Below are positions 35,827 to 46,277 of a DNA stretch of 64,000 bases, in pieces (within the stretch, counting starts at the first letter, position 1; each line of letters starts with the position of its first letter). The position numbers and the translations under genes are program-made. The stretch comes from Sporomusa silvacetica DSM 10669 (GTDB taxonomy: Bacteria > Bacillota > Negativicutes > Sporomusales > Sporomusaceae). The stretch covers positions 1-64,000 of the forward strand of contig NZ_LSLK01000117.1 of the NCBI RefSeq assembly GCF_002257705.1. Direction: 5' to 3'. The notes under the pieces are model-generated. The model searched no databases and was not told the DNA's origin. It saw only the letters and a list, made by a program, of their open reading frames with translations.

Positions 35827-38019
35827 ATGAGCGATGACGAAACACAAAAAACACCAGCTGCAGTAAAGATAGTTAGGTCATCTCTTTGGGAAAATTCAAA
35901 AATAATTTTATTTGATCAACAATATGTCAGCGATGCTATCAATACAGATTATATGTACAAATGGACGGCTGCTACGCCGGTATTCATATCGGCACAAACA
36001 GGAAGCGGCAAGAATAACTTTATTGAAGAAGTTATTATAAGACAAATGGTTAAGTTAAACGGCAAAATTTTAATTTTGAGTAATCGTATTGCATTAGGTC
36101 GACAGGAAAAAGGACGAATTGCCAAGTTAATGGATAAAATTGCGCCAAGAAAAGATAGTTATTCTAGAGAAGTTGAAAAACGGAGTAATGCACCAGAATG
36201 GCTTGATGAATTGGAAGATTTCGGAGTGGTTACGGTTAAATCGTATCAAGGGTTTTTGGCTAGAGAAAATAATTTGGCAGATCATTATGATTTTATTATT
36301 TTTGATGAATGTCATTTTTTTCTGGCTGATGCGAAGTTTAATAAATATACCTATCGTGTTCTGGATACTATCTTAAAACGATATCCGTATTCCATTCGGC
36401 TATATATGACAGCTACACCCGATGAGGTTGTTAATCCTATTCTTAAAGCAGAATACACTAATATCCCAAGTAATCTAGATGTCCAGCGGCGGGTTACGCC
36501 TATTGGTTTGAAAAGTCTACCTGAAGGTCAACTTCATTGGGATGTTGAGTACAGTAACTATACCCTAATTGACTATAATATTTGTGAACAATGCAAACCT
36601 CTGAATACACAGAAACATGCCTATAAATATGGAAGTGTAGAAGAACGACACGATACATATGAAACGTATAATAAGTATTCTTCCATTATTTATGAATTTG
36701 AGCGGGATTATAGCTACATTGACTGTAAATATTTAGCAGTTAATAAAAATGAATGTTCAAGCGACGATGAAGAAGAGTCCAAGACCAAGTCCAAGATTAT
36801 AAATCAGTGTCAACCACTGCTGAATTTAATAAAAACGCAAATTGATGATGCTGCTGCGGAAAAATCAGCAAGTAAAGTTAACAAAGAAAAATGGTTGATT
36901 TTTGTAGCGAATAAAGACGATGGCCATGAGTTATTAAAAGCTATAGGGAGTGAGCACGCGGATTATATTGATGCAGGCTCTAAAAAGGATAGTGTTTATG
37001 TAAAAATTTGTAATGAAGGTAAGTTTGAAAAAAAAGTTCTTATTACTACATCGGTTATAGATAATGGCGTTAATATTACAGATCCACAATTAAAGCATGT
37101 GGCAATTTTTGTATTTGATAAAGTTTCTTTTTTACAAATGCTTGGGAGAAAAAGGGTCAAGTCAAATGAAAAAATTACACTTTATTTGGCTGAGCAAACC
37201 GAAAGAAGACTTAGTTATAAGCTAAAGGAAAATAGCGAGGTTTTGAAGCGGATTAGAAGAGCAAAAGATAATGTTGAAGAAGTTATCAAGGAAATATTTG
37301 AAAAAGATAATGTTTTTTTCTATACAGGTCATGGTTTCAATAGTAATTCGTTAACACATAATCGATTTTTAGAAGGAAAACTCAAGTGCGACATAGCGTT
37401 CTTAGAGAAGTTATTAAAAAGTAACGCTACAGACATTCAAACTTGGAAGGATGATAATAGTCATAAGCTTACCTATGAACAATACGTTCAAGAATTAAAT
37501 TGCAAAGAAAAAAATATTGAAGAAATTGCTGAAGATATATACAGCTTTGAAGAAAGGACAATCATAGAACAATTATCTTGGATTGGGCAAGAAGATAGCT
37601 TTAACAAAAGCAACTATCTAGAAGATCTTTCAGCGGAAAATGAAGAAGAAACGAAAGAAAATATAAATAAATTTTTGGACTTTATTGAGTCAAATGCCGA
37701 AAAAGAAAAAATTCCCGATGATGGTAGCGAGGCAAGTAACTTTTTTAAAGAAAAAGGAATGAATTCCCAAAAAATAGCTGCTTTCCGTATAAAATTTACC
37801 GAGCTTTACAGAAATGCATTCGAGGGGCGTAGTAAAGAAAAAATAAAACAAGGATATGGGAAAGATGTCATTGATGATCGTTTCAAAGCTCAATTATTAC
37901 CATACGAAATAATTAGTAAATCAGTAAAACTAAACTCAGAGCAAAGAAGTCAACATAATACGGATAAACCAACTATGACATTTTGGATTTTAAAAAACAC
38001 AGAAGTTAATGAAGAGTAA
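35827..38019 (+). CDS. SF2 DEAH/DECH-box helicase of the element
   Basis: 730 residues. Walker A AQTGSGKNNF (about 56-65), Walker B IIFDECHFF, motif III YMTATPDE and a C-terminal helicase lobe with GRKRVKSNEKI. The last 250 residues are acidic and helical and not recognised. It starts the rightward operon opposite mobC; helicases of this type occur in mobilizable elements, possibly in replication. ATG 35827 with GGAGTGATA. Confidence 0.75.
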   Translation: MSDDETQKTPAAVKIVRSSLWENSKIILFDQQYVSDAINTDYMYKWTAATPVFISAQTGSGKNNFIEEVIIRQMVKLNGKILILSNRIALGRQEKGRIAKLMDKIAPRKDSYSREVEKRSNAPEWLDELEDFGVVTVKSYQGFLARENNLADHYDFIIFDECHFFLADAKFNKYTYRVLDTILKRYPYSIRLYMTATPDEVVNPILKAEYTNIPSNLDVQRRVTPIGLKSLPEGQLHWDVEYSNYTLIDYNICEQCKPLNTQKHAYKYGSVEERHDTYETYNKYSSIIYEFERDYSYIDCKYLAVNKNECSSDDEEESKTKSKIINQCQPLLNLIKTQIDDAAAEKSASKVNKEKWLIFVANKDDGHELLKAIGSEHADYIDAGSKKDSVYVKICNEGKFEKKVLITTSVIDNGVNITDPQLKHVAIFVFDKVSFLQMLGRKRVKSNEKITLYLAEQTERRLSYKLKENSEVLKRIRRAKDNVEEVIKEIFEKDNVFFYTGHGFNSNSLTHNRFLEGKLKCDIAFLEKLLKSNATDIQTWKDDNSHKLTYEQYVQELNCKEKNIEEIAEDIYSFEERTIIEQLSWIGQEDSFNKSNYLEDLSAENEEETKENINKFLDFIESNAEKEKIPDDGSEASNFFKEKGMNSQKIAAFRIKFTELYRNAFEGRSKEKIKQGYGKDVIDDRFKAQLLPYEIISKSVKLNSEQRSQHNTDKPTMTFWILKNTEVNEE

Positions 38020-38122
38020 TAGAATGTAGTGTTTTGAAGCAATATTGTCAATACAATAATTTACAATGATATATTATAGATGTGAGAAAATCATCTTAAT
38101 AAATTATTGTGAGGTCATGATA

Positions 38123-38782
38123 ATGAGCAATCATAATATGAAAAATGCAATATCTGAGGGACTTGGTATCGCGTGTACCAAGTCCTATTTAGTTGATTTA
38201 CCAAATGAAGAATTGTTACAAATCATTATGCCAAGAGAAGCAGCATCGCAACTTCTTGCTGAATATAGCAATGTTTATGAGGTAGTGATGAATACCACAA
38301 TAAATGAATTGGCTAATATCAAAGGCATGGGTAAAACCAAGATTTATAAAATTGAGTGTTTGCGTGAAATAGTACGAAGGTTCCAAACAGAAAGTTCCAG
38401 TAGGGTTACATTGGTGCGTAGTCCTAAAGACGTTTTTGACTATATGACTGATATGCAATACCTTAATCAAGAGCAGTTTAGGATAGTTATGGTAAATACA
38501 AAGAACAAAATTCTTGGACAAAGAATCATATCTCAGGGAACTCTTAATATGACACCAGTATCGCCAAGAGAAATATTTAATTCGGCTATAAAAAATATGG
38601 TAGCCAGCATTATATTGGTACATAATCATCCGAGCGGTGACAGTCATCCAAGTCAGGAAGATATCAATATAACGGATATGGTAGTTAAGGCTGGTAAGAT
38701 TATAGGGATATCAGTCTTAGACCATATCATTATTGGCAAAAATGAATATTGCAGCTTTAAGGAAAAAGGTTTGATTCAATAG
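38123..38782 (+). CDS. radC: RadC/MPN-domain protein
   Basis: About 219 residues: N-terminal helix-hairpin-helix (GMGKTKIYKIECLREIV, about 70-86) and the JAMM/MPN metal site HNHPSGD followed by S..D near 175-190. RadC-like proteins of mobile elements have unclear roles. I chose ATG 38123 because GAGGT lies 7 bases upstream; the longer frame from 38066 has no site. Confidence 0.88.
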   Translation: MSNHNMKNAISEGLGIACTKSYLVDLPNEELLQIIMPREAASQLLAEYSNVYEVVMNTTINELANIKGMGKTKIYKIECLREIVRRFQTESSSRVTLVRSPKDVFDYMTDMQYLNQEQFRIVMVNTKNKILGQRIISQGTLNMTPVSPREIFNSAIKNMVASIILVHNHPSGDSHPSQEDINITDMVVKAGKIIGISVLDHIIIGKNEYCSFKEKGLIQ

Positions 38783-38797
38783 TGTATGCTAAAAAAC

Positions 38798-38828
38798 AAG
38801 TAGCAGGTGACAACTTCACCTGCTACTT
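38798..38828. terminator. Bidirectional terminator between radC and HTH gene
   Basis: AAGTAGCAGGTGA and TCACCTGCTACTT form a perfect 13-bp stem with a 5-base loop between two converging genes. Confidence 0.85.
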
Positions 38829-39007
38829 ATACCGCTGCTTTTGTATACATATTCGGCAACAGCCAATTTAGGAATTTTCCAGACCCGATTGTGTCTAAAC
38901 GCCTTGATCTGGCCGGTAGCCAGTAATGTATAGGCAGAGTTTTTGCCGATGCAGAGCATCTCACATAATTCATCTACTGTTATGATGTCTTGATAGTCAT
39001 TGAACAT
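38816..39007 (-). CDS. Excisionase-like HTH protein
   Basis: 63 residues with IITVDELCEMLCIGKNSAYTLL and a wing RVWKIPKLAVAEYV, an AlpA/excisionase pattern. ATG 39007 after GAGGTGATT. The third such small HTH of the island. Confidence 0.7.
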   Translation of the reverse strand: MFNDYQDIITVDELCEMLCIGKNSAYTLLATGQIKAFRHNRVWKIPKLAVAEYVYKSSGISSR

Positions 39008-39594
39008 GGTTAAATCACCTCGTGCTTTATTTTTTATATTTATGTTGATGATTTAAATGACGGATTAGTATTTAATTTAGTTATAGTCCAAGGATGAGGA
39101 AAAAATGGATATCACTGCAGTTAATGAAATTCGAGAAGCAATAAGCTTGAATAATTTAAAGTAAACTTATTGCTAGAGAGGAATTACTAAAGATACAGCT
39201 ATTAAACGTGAAGGCATAAGCTAAGGTGAGTAATGTGAAAATCAGGCAGGATTACTTAAAAAAATGGCGAAAAATTACAATATTGTTAATATGACGATAA
39301 GAAGAATTTCTTAATGATCCAGATTTTGTGGTTGAGACGGAGAAAGAACCCGAAAGTTGCCGTTAAATGGTGCCAGTATGTGATTGCGCATTAAAAAACG
39401 GTGGGCGAGAACCATGGCGATACATTCTTGTGCTGAATGATAACGTATAGGAGAATATGGATGATTCAGGAACTAGCAGCGAAGTATACGGTTAGGTAGA
39501 TTAGGGCAGAGAAGAGAACTGGTGATGGATTTTGACAAGCGTGATATAAGGTGGTTTTACTTGTATAAGAAAATTGGTGACCGGGGGCTGAATA
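39008..39594. other. Degenerate region before the Gabija genes
   Basis: No intact gene. Short coding-like pieces broken by stops suggest remains of small genes, but none could be identified. The promoter of the Gabija pair must lie here or nearby. Confidence 0.4.
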
Positions 39595-41424
39595 ATGTGC
39601 ATACAGATTGATACCATTAGGATAGCAGGATTCCGTGGGATACAAAATATTGAAATTACATTACCGCGTGTGACAGTACTAATAGGTGCGAATAATTCAG
39701 GAAAGACATCAGTGCTTAAAGCAATGCAACTAGCATTAGGTGATTATTCGCGTTACCTGTCAGAAGAAGATTTTCATATTGGATCGGATGATAAACGGGC
39801 ATCAGAAATACTGATAGATATTCGAATCATTCCCGTCAATATGCAGGGGCTTAGAATTACAGAATTTAATGAAGAGTGGATGGCTGAACTTGGTGATAGT
39901 ATTAAGCCAGAAGTCAATAACAATCAATTTGTTGCCTTACGTACGCGGATAGCGCCCAATATGATTAAAGGTGGATTTGAAATTAGTCGCAGTACATTAG
40001 AGAAATGGACTGATTTTTCGACATGGCGATCAGAAAAAATGAAAGAAACTAAGTTGAGCGCACGTATGCAATCAATATCTATGATTTCTATAGATGCCCA
40101 GAGGGATATTCATCAAGAGCTTAAGGAGAGATCGTCATTTGTAGGTAGAGTGTTAACTAATGTTGAATATTCAGATGACGATATGAAGGATCTTGAAAAA
40201 CGGATTAAAGAAGTTAATGATCAGGCTGTTCAGAAAAGTGATGAATTACAGAATTTGAAAACACACTTAGAAGAACTTAATCAGTCTTTCCAGGGATCAG
40301 GAAATGCTGAAATAACACCATTTCCTAAAAAGTTGCGAGATCTTTCTAAACATTTCTCTATTCATTTTGGCGAAAGTTCAGGCACAGCCTTTTCGATGGA
40401 GTATCATGGTATGGGAACGCGAAGCTGGGCATCAATACTTACCGTCAAAGCTTTTATTGACGCAATGATTGCCCAGCATGAGAAAGAAGTAATTCCATTC
40501 TTCCCAATTTTAGCAGCCGAAGAGCCAGAGGCACATTTGCATCCTAATGCGCAAAAAACATTGTATCGTCAATTAGCAGGAACATATGGGCAAGTTATTA
40601 TTAGTACACATTCGTCGTATGTAGCTGCACTGGCAAATCAATCTGAACTACGTTATCTAAAGTCTCAAAATGGGGAAATTATATCTCGGGCACTTTGCAG
40701 TGAACTTGAAGCGGAAGCACAACGTAGAATACAGCGAGAGATTATTCATTCTAGAGGCGAAATTCTATTTTCAAAAGCATGGATTTTGTGTGAGGGAGAA
40801 ACTGAAGAACAAGCACTTCCATGTTTATTTGAAAAATATTTTGGACATGAAGCATTTGAGATGGGCGTCAGTATTATAGGAATCGGTGGTTCTGGTAAAA
40901 AATATGTACCGTTTTTAACATTTGCAAGAGATTTTGATATTCCGGTATTTATTTTTAGTGATGGAGAAGCGGCAGCTGTTAAAGATTTAAAAAAGTATTA
41001 CGATAAGGTATTTGGTACGACAGATGTTTCTAATTGTCCATATATCACAATATTAGATGGTACTGATTTTGAAGGCTATTTATTAAACACAGGATTTATA
41101 AAGACTGTTGAAAATGCGATAAATTCAGTTGATGGTAAAGATACCATTGAAAATTGGATAACCAAAAAAAATCAAACACCAGCTGGTAGAAGAAAAACGA
41201 ATCAGCCAAGATGTAAGACTTGCAAGCAAGAAATTTTTGAAGATGTATTACGAGACTATAAATCTTCTGATGGATATAATACTGCATTATTAGATATACT
41301 TGATTCTGCAAAACCTAAATATGCACCTGTCATTGCTGAGAAACTTTGTGAGCTTGATGCGAATGATTTTCCAAAGAAAATAATTGAATTGTTTGAAAAA
41401 ATAAAAGCGGGAGTAAAATTATGA
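39595..41424 (+). CDS. gajA: Gabija nuclease GajA (OLD-family ATPase/Toprim)
   Basis: 609 residues: ABC-type ATPase with Walker A GANNSGKT (31-38), Walker B with AAEEPEAHLHP (307-317) and H-loop STHSS (337-341), then a Toprim nuclease with Glu400 (CEGETEEQ) and Asp456 (FSDGE). A CKTC pair near the C-terminus may be structural. In Gabija, GajA cuts DNA in a nucleotide-sensitive way. It overlaps gajB by 4 bases (ATGA). Confidence 0.9.
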   Translation: MCIQIDTIRIAGFRGIQNIEITLPRVTVLIGANNSGKTSVLKAMQLALGDYSRYLSEEDFHIGSDDKRASEILIDIRIIPVNMQGLRITEFNEEWMAELGDSIKPEVNNNQFVALRTRIAPNMIKGGFEISRSTLEKWTDFSTWRSEKMKETKLSARMQSISMISIDAQRDIHQELKERSSFVGRVLTNVEYSDDDMKDLEKRIKEVNDQAVQKSDELQNLKTHLEELNQSFQGSGNAEITPFPKKLRDLSKHFSIHFGESSGTAFSMEYHGMGTRSWASILTVKAFIDAMIAQHEKEVIPFFPILAAEEPEAHLHPNAQKTLYRQLAGTYGQVIISTHSSYVAALANQSELRYLKSQNGEIISRALCSELEAEAQRRIQREIIHSRGEILFSKAWILCEGETEEQALPCLFEKYFGHEAFEMGVSIIGIGGSGKKYVPFLTFARDFDIPVFIFSDGEAAAVKDLKKYYDKVFGTTDVSNCPYITILDGTDFEGYLLNTGFIKTVENAINSVDGKDTIENWITKKNQTPAGRRKTNQPRCKTCKQEIFEDVLRDYKSSDGYNTALLDILDSAKPKYAPVIAEKLCELDANDFPKKIIELFEKIKAGVKL

Positions 41425-43307
41425 TAAGCCTATCAGAAAGACAGTTATCGATAGTTCAGGCACCTATTGGTGAAGCCATGCAGGTATTGGCTTCTGCTGG
41501 ATCAGGAAAAACACGTGTGTTAACAGAGAGGGTTCGATATATTTTAGAACATACGAAAAAAGATGGAGTGATTGCGCTTACCTTTACCAATAAAGCGGCT
41601 GAAGAAATGTCATCACGATTGGAAAGTGTCACCGATATTGAAGAGCGTTGTTGGATCGCAACTATACATGCTCTAGCTCAACGCATTTTAGATCAGTATG
41701 GACATCTGATTGGCCTCCCTTCTGAATTGCAGATATATGAGCGTGATCAGGATAGAAAAGCGGTTTTTTTACAATCTTTACGTGAAAACGGATTCAATAT
41801 AGAAGAGTTTTTAAATGGTGATGGCAGCAAAGCAAAAAGCCGGGAACAAATTATTCAAAAATATATGGAGAAATTTTCAATTGTCAAAAGAGAGTTATTA
41901 TCAGACGAAGAAATTTGGCAACGATATTCTGGAGAAACCAAGTTTTTGTCCATTTATCACGCTTATCAAAGCGCACTGATTGATAGTGGTGGTATTGATT
42001 TTGATGACATTCTTGTTTATGCACATAAGATATTATTGGAGCATCCTGGATGTGGGAATATTTATCGGGCTAAATACAAACATTTATGTGTTGACGAAGC
42101 ACAAGATTTGAATAAGGCGCAGTATGAGTTTATTAAGGGCTTATGTGGAGAAAAAATCAAAAGCGTATTGATGGTTGGTGATCCTAATCAGATGATATAT
42201 GGGTTTAATGGATCATCACATGCATTCCTTTGTCAGTATTTTGTGCAGGATTTTTATCCTCGAATAATAGAGTTGAAACAAAATTATCGCAGTTCAAAAT
42301 CTGTTATTTATTTAGCTAATAAGTTGAAACCAGGCTCGCAAGTAGAATCAAATTATGCGCTTGATGGGCACAAAGAAATCATAAAACATTCTGATGAAAA
42401 TGCAGAAGCTACATGGATATGCAGCAAAATCAAAGAATTATTGAATAAAAAGAACCACTCTGAGATTGAAGGAGAAATTCTCCTAACAAAAATGGTAGTA
42501 ATTGCTCGCAATCGTTTTGTCTTTAAGGCGCTAGAAGAAAGTTTAACCAAAAATGAAATACCATATGCGCTCAAAAAAGGAGAACGTAAAGCAGAATCGG
42601 ACTCAGTGTTTGGTAAAGTTTTAGATCTAGGAATTCGTGTTCGGTTAAACCCGAAGGATTGGGTTGACGGGAAAAAATTATGTTCAGTTTTAAAAATTCG
42701 TCCCCCAGAACGATGGGGAGATATAGACTTACTTAATAGGCTGGCCAATGAAATCCGTAAATCTGAAATTTTACTACCAGATATTCAAGCGGATTTATTA
42801 AAGGCTATTCACGAGCTTGATCTAGAAAAGCCCAATATTATGAAGTTTTATGGAAAGCTTAAACAGATTGTTGAGAGCCGTCAGGTATGTAATGAATATA
42901 TAGAAGAAGTGGAGCGATCTCTCCGGGAACTTGAAGAGTTTAAAGAAAGTTGGGTTACCTTTCGGCGTAAAGGGTTGGGTGAATCATTAACCGCTTTTCG
43001 TAATGCAATGGCGTTAGGGCAATTATGTGATAATTCGGATCAAGTAGGATTAACATTGAGCACTGTACATACGATGAAGGGGCTAGAGAAAGATATTGTT
43101 TTTCTCATGGGTATGTGCGAAGGCGTTTTCCCTGACTATAGAGCTAGTAGTAAGCAAGAAATTGAAGAAGAACGTAATAATGCTTTTGTCGCAGTGACAA
43201 GAGCAAGAAGATGGATTTATATTACTTATCCATTGCAAAGAATGATGCCATGGGGAGATTCTCGGCTGCAGCAATCTTCTCGGTTCATTAAAGAAATGGA
43301 AGTGTGA
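41421..43307 (+). CDS. gajB: Gabija helicase GajB (UvrD-like)
   Basis: 628 residues with Walker A SAGSGKT (25-31), CVDEAQDLNKAQ, motif IV/V-type LTLSTVHTMKGLEKD and motif VI AFVAVTRARRW, a UvrD/PcrA-type SF1 helicase. GajB forms a complex with GajA and senses DNA ends made during phage attack. Start overlaps the gajA stop, so both are coexpressed. Confidence 0.9.
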   Translation: MISLSERQLSIVQAPIGEAMQVLASAGSGKTRVLTERVRYILEHTKKDGVIALTFTNKAAEEMSSRLESVTDIEERCWIATIHALAQRILDQYGHLIGLPSELQIYERDQDRKAVFLQSLRENGFNIEEFLNGDGSKAKSREQIIQKYMEKFSIVKRELLSDEEIWQRYSGETKFLSIYHAYQSALIDSGGIDFDDILVYAHKILLEHPGCGNIYRAKYKHLCVDEAQDLNKAQYEFIKGLCGEKIKSVLMVGDPNQMIYGFNGSSHAFLCQYFVQDFYPRIIELKQNYRSSKSVIYLANKLKPGSQVESNYALDGHKEIIKHSDENAEATWICSKIKELLNKKNHSEIEGEILLTKMVVIARNRFVFKALEESLTKNEIPYALKKGERKAESDSVFGKVLDLGIRVRLNPKDWVDGKKLCSVLKIRPPERWGDIDLLNRLANEIRKSEILLPDIQADLLKAIHELDLEKPNIMKFYGKLKQIVESRQVCNEYIEEVERSLRELEEFKESWVTFRRKGLGESLTAFRNAMALGQLCDNSDQVGLTLSTVHTMKGLEKDIVFLMGMCEGVFPDYRASSKQEIEEERNNAFVAVTRARRWIYITYPLQRMMPWGDSRLQQSSRFIKEMEV

Positions 43308-43834
43308 TTTGACGGGCCACCTGCAATTAAAAATTATTTGTTAGGGTATTTGCGGTCCAAGATTTATAGTATCTAGCCTTGTCCAGTTATGTGAAATGGA
43401 TTCAATAGCATCGGTTTGTCTTGTGCAATAAACTTGAATCTGTATACGTTAACAATGTGGATTTAGATTAAAAGATAAGAATTAAATTTAGTTATAATAT
43501 AAAAATGTAGTTATATATTATAATTCTGACAAAGCCTTACAGATATACTGTAAAGCCCTTATAAAGGATCGTAAAAAAACAGTACTGATGGATGTCAGTG
43601 CCGGTCTGATGATGGTTCCAAAATAATTAGTGTATCGACATGGCCGACATGTCCTACGATTTCCAAGGTATGACCAAAACCCTATAGATATAAGGTTATG
43701 TCTATTTTCTAATTTTTAGAGACATATAGGACGTCAATTTAATAGTTTGTAATCCATTTAGAGCCATTCGGTTTACTTCCGGTTGGCTCTATTTCATATT
43801 TCTTATCAAAATCTAAATGAAAAGAGGAAGGAAC
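43308..43834. other. Leader region before the recombination operon
   Basis: No gene. At 43759-43791 TAGAGCCA, CGG, a 7-base loop, CCG and TGGCTCTA form a two-part hairpin just before the ribosome site of the DUF932 gene. Leaders with an AGAGCC hairpin in this position may act in attenuation or mRNA stability. A possible -10 box TATAAT lies at about 43494. Confidence 0.45.
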
Positions 43835-44947
43835 ATGAAACAAGGCAGAACCATTATTCAATTAGCACAGGAGCTAGAACGTCAGAGATTGGCAAGAAAA
43901 GACTATCTTGCCGACACCCGTAATCTTGAGGTAGAAACTGATAACGGAATTAGTAGATTAACTCTAGGTATGGACAACGCGACAGAATCCTTTATTCTAA
44001 ACGAATTAGCGCATAAGCAACTTGCTGATCGTTTGCAGATACCCCAACGCTACTACAACAAAATGCGTACAGAATACCCCGAATTGTTGGATGATAACAT
44101 TAATAGCTGGTTTAACAAATCGCACGAACGCAGAATGCTCCGGACTTTAGATGGCAATGTCAGAGCTTTTTTAAGTGACCGTTATCGCCGGTTAGACAAC
44201 CTCGAATTGGCTGATGCGGTATTGCCAATCATTAATGAAATGAAAAGTGCTGAAATCATGTCCAGTCAAATTACCGAGACTCATATGTATATCAAGGTTA
44301 TCAATAAAAAGCTTAAAGCAGAAGTGGCTATTGGCGATGTTGTTCAAGCAGGCATTGTCATATCTAACTCAGAGGTAGGTCTAGGCAGTTTAAAAGTAGA
44401 GCCGTTGTTGTACCGTCTAGTTTGCAAGAATGGATTAATCGTTAAAGACTATGCGCAAAAACGCTATCATGTTGGCAAACAAATCGAAAGTGAGGACAGT
44501 GCCTATGAAATCTTTTCCGATGAAACCCTAGCTCAAGATGATAAAGCCTTCTTCATGAAAGTACAGGACACAGTTAGAACTGCGATTGATGAAGTGAAAT
44601 TCAATTTATCGGTAGAAAAACTAAGCGGTACCATGTATGAATCAACTGGCCCTGATCCGGTTAAAACAGTTGAAATATTAGCTGACCAATATATCCTTAA
44701 TCAAAATGAACGCGGCAGTATATTACGGCACTTTATTATGGAAGGAGATAATAGTAAATATGGTTTAATCAATGCTGTAACCAGAGCTTCACAAGATATC
44801 GAAGATTATACAAGGGCAACCGATTTAGAGCGTCTGGGAGGGGAACTGCTTTCCCTATCAGCAGGGAAAAACAAATTGATTATGCCACCCATTCATTCTG
44901 TCGAAAAAAACATTACTAATGTAATACCGCTAGAAATGGCTAGATAA
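43835..44947 (+). CDS. DUF932 plasmid/phage-type protein
   Basis: 370 residues matching the DUF932 family (FLSDRYRRLDNLELADAVLP, then VKTVEILADQY). Members are frequent in phages and conjugative elements beside recombination genes, with no defined activity. ATG 43835 after GAGGAAGG. First of an operon with hypothetical, Cas4-like and ERF genes. Confidence 0.8.
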   Translation: MKQGRTIIQLAQELERQRLARKDYLADTRNLEVETDNGISRLTLGMDNATESFILNELAHKQLADRLQIPQRYYNKMRTEYPELLDDNINSWFNKSHERRMLRTLDGNVRAFLSDRYRRLDNLELADAVLPIINEMKSAEIMSSQITETHMYIKVINKKLKAEVAIGDVVQAGIVISNSEVGLGSLKVEPLLYRLVCKNGLIVKDYAQKRYHVGKQIESEDSAYEIFSDETLAQDDKAFFMKVQDTVRTAIDEVKFNLSVEKLSGTMYESTGPDPVKTVEILADQYILNQNERGSILRHFIMEGDNSKYGLINAVTRASQDIEDYTRATDLERLGGELLSLSAGKNKLIMPPIHSVEKNITNVIPLEMAR

Positions 44948-44966
44948 TAACAGGAGCGTGAATAAA

Positions 44967-45314
44967 ATGTTTATTAGTGATTGTTTCGCTTACACAGATA
45001 TAGCCGCAGAATTACGCCAACATAAAGAAACCTTCGTCGTAACATTGAAAGCCAAAAATGATACAAATATCAACTTAACTTTAAACTATCTGCAAATTAA
45101 AGTATTGGCCGATGGATTGCGAGCAATAGTTAATCAAGCACCACTAAAAGAATTTGTGGAAACTAACTCCGGCAATCTCCTGGGAGATATAAAGGTGAAG
45201 TGGGATATAGTACAGGCTAATGAAGTCCAGCACAAGGAAGGAGAGGAAGAACTATGCCAGCAAAATATTTTATCTGCTCAGATGGAAGAAGCATCCTTAT
45301 CAAAGACTGCTTGA
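44967..45314 (+). CDS. Hypothetical protein between DUF932 and nuclease
   Basis: 115 residues from ATG 44967, spaced correctly from AGGAGC; the GTG at 44958 is too close. It has an N-terminal beta-helix pattern and an acidic tail. It overlaps the next gene by 61 bases in another frame. Not recognised. Confidence 0.55.
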   Translation: MFISDCFAYTDIAAELRQHKETFVVTLKAKNDTNINLTLNYLQIKVLADGLRAIVNQAPLKEFVETNSGNLLGDIKVKWDIVQANEVQHKEGEEELCQQNILSAQMEEASLSKTA

Positions 45315-46156
45315 CATCTTGCCAAATGAAACAAAGATGTATGTTTCTGCCAACGTTAAGAGCTGTAGCAAAATCGTTAGACAGAGGGCTTAGTGAGCCA
45401 ACAGTAACTGAACTCATTGCTGGAACAAGAGAAATCTACCTAAAAAAGACTGTCGACTATGCGGTAAATCCCCAGGACGTGCTTTATGCTTTGCATGGTT
45501 CAGCATTGCATACTATCAATGAAAATCATACCGAAGGCAATATGCTTACTGAAATACGGCTAAAAGATGATATTACTTCCGGCAAATTTGATTTATATGG
45601 TGAGATACTGGATCAAGACACCGGGGTACTTGGTGATATCAAAGTCACGAGCAGTTATAAAATAATGAAGGCTTTAGGTAAATACAAGGTGAATGTTCCA
45701 ACCAGCGAAGTATATAAAACTGGTTTGAAAAAGGGGGAACCAAAATATAAAAAAGAATGGCGGGATGATGGCGTAAAAGGTATTATAGACTGGGCCATTC
45801 AGCTAAACTACTATCGCATTTTATTGGAACAGCAAGGCTTAGCAGTAAATAAAATAGTGATTCAGGCCATGTGCCGGGATAACAGCTTGCGAATAGCCAA
45901 CGAAAGAGGTATTGACCAAGCCATTTATTTGATATCGGTCAATCGCATTAGCAATCGATGGATTATCCGGTATATGCAACACAAAGCTACAGCTTTGCAA
46001 CAAGCTTTGCATAGTGGAAATATGCCGTCGATTTGCACGGCCAAGGAACGTTGGCATAACCGGAAATGCTTAGATTATTGTCAGGTATCGGAGCATTGTT
46101 CGTATGGGAAAAAGCTAAAGAACAATGCAATTAAACTCTTAAAAGTCGTGAGCTAA
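45254..46156 (+). CDS. Cas4-like PD-(D/E)XK exonuclease
   Basis: 300 residues. Cysteines at 8, 19 and 23 near the N-terminus and a CLDYCQVSEHC cluster at the C-terminus could hold an iron-sulfur cluster, as in Cas4/AddB-type nucleases. The core has GKFDLYGEIL and LGDIKVTSSYK (the D..D-x-K motif) and a QLNYYRILLEQQG helix. It should degrade DNA ends and supply single strands to the ERF annealing protein downstream. No cas genes or arrays are nearby, so it is a recombination nuclease, not a CRISPR one. Starts ATG 45254 after AGGAAGGAGAGG. Confidence 0.8.
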   Translation: MPAKYFICSDGRSILIKDCLTSCQMKQRCMFLPTLRAVAKSLDRGLSEPTVTELIAGTREIYLKKTVDYAVNPQDVLYALHGSALHTINENHTEGNMLTEIRLKDDITSGKFDLYGEILDQDTGVLGDIKVTSSYKIMKALGKYKVNVPTSEVYKTGLKKGEPKYKKEWRDDGVKGIIDWAIQLNYYRILLEQQGLAVNKIVIQAMCRDNSLRIANERGIDQAIYLISVNRISNRWIIRYMQHKATALQQALHSGNMPSICTAKERWHNRKCLDYCQVSEHCSYGKKLKNNAIKLLKVVS

Positions 46157-46277
46157 GATACTCTATAGATAAGCGTAGGGATGACATGGATATAAGATTT
46201 CACTATATATAAAGGCTTGCTAATCCGCTGTACTGATGGATAAGCAAGCCTCTATTCATTTTCAGGAGGGAAGCAAG

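Noticed and set aside
45254..46156. Cas4-like nuclease taken as a sign of a CRISPR locus
   Set aside because: No spacer-repeat array, Cas1 or Cas2 is visible in the window; the neighbour is an ERF recombination protein.
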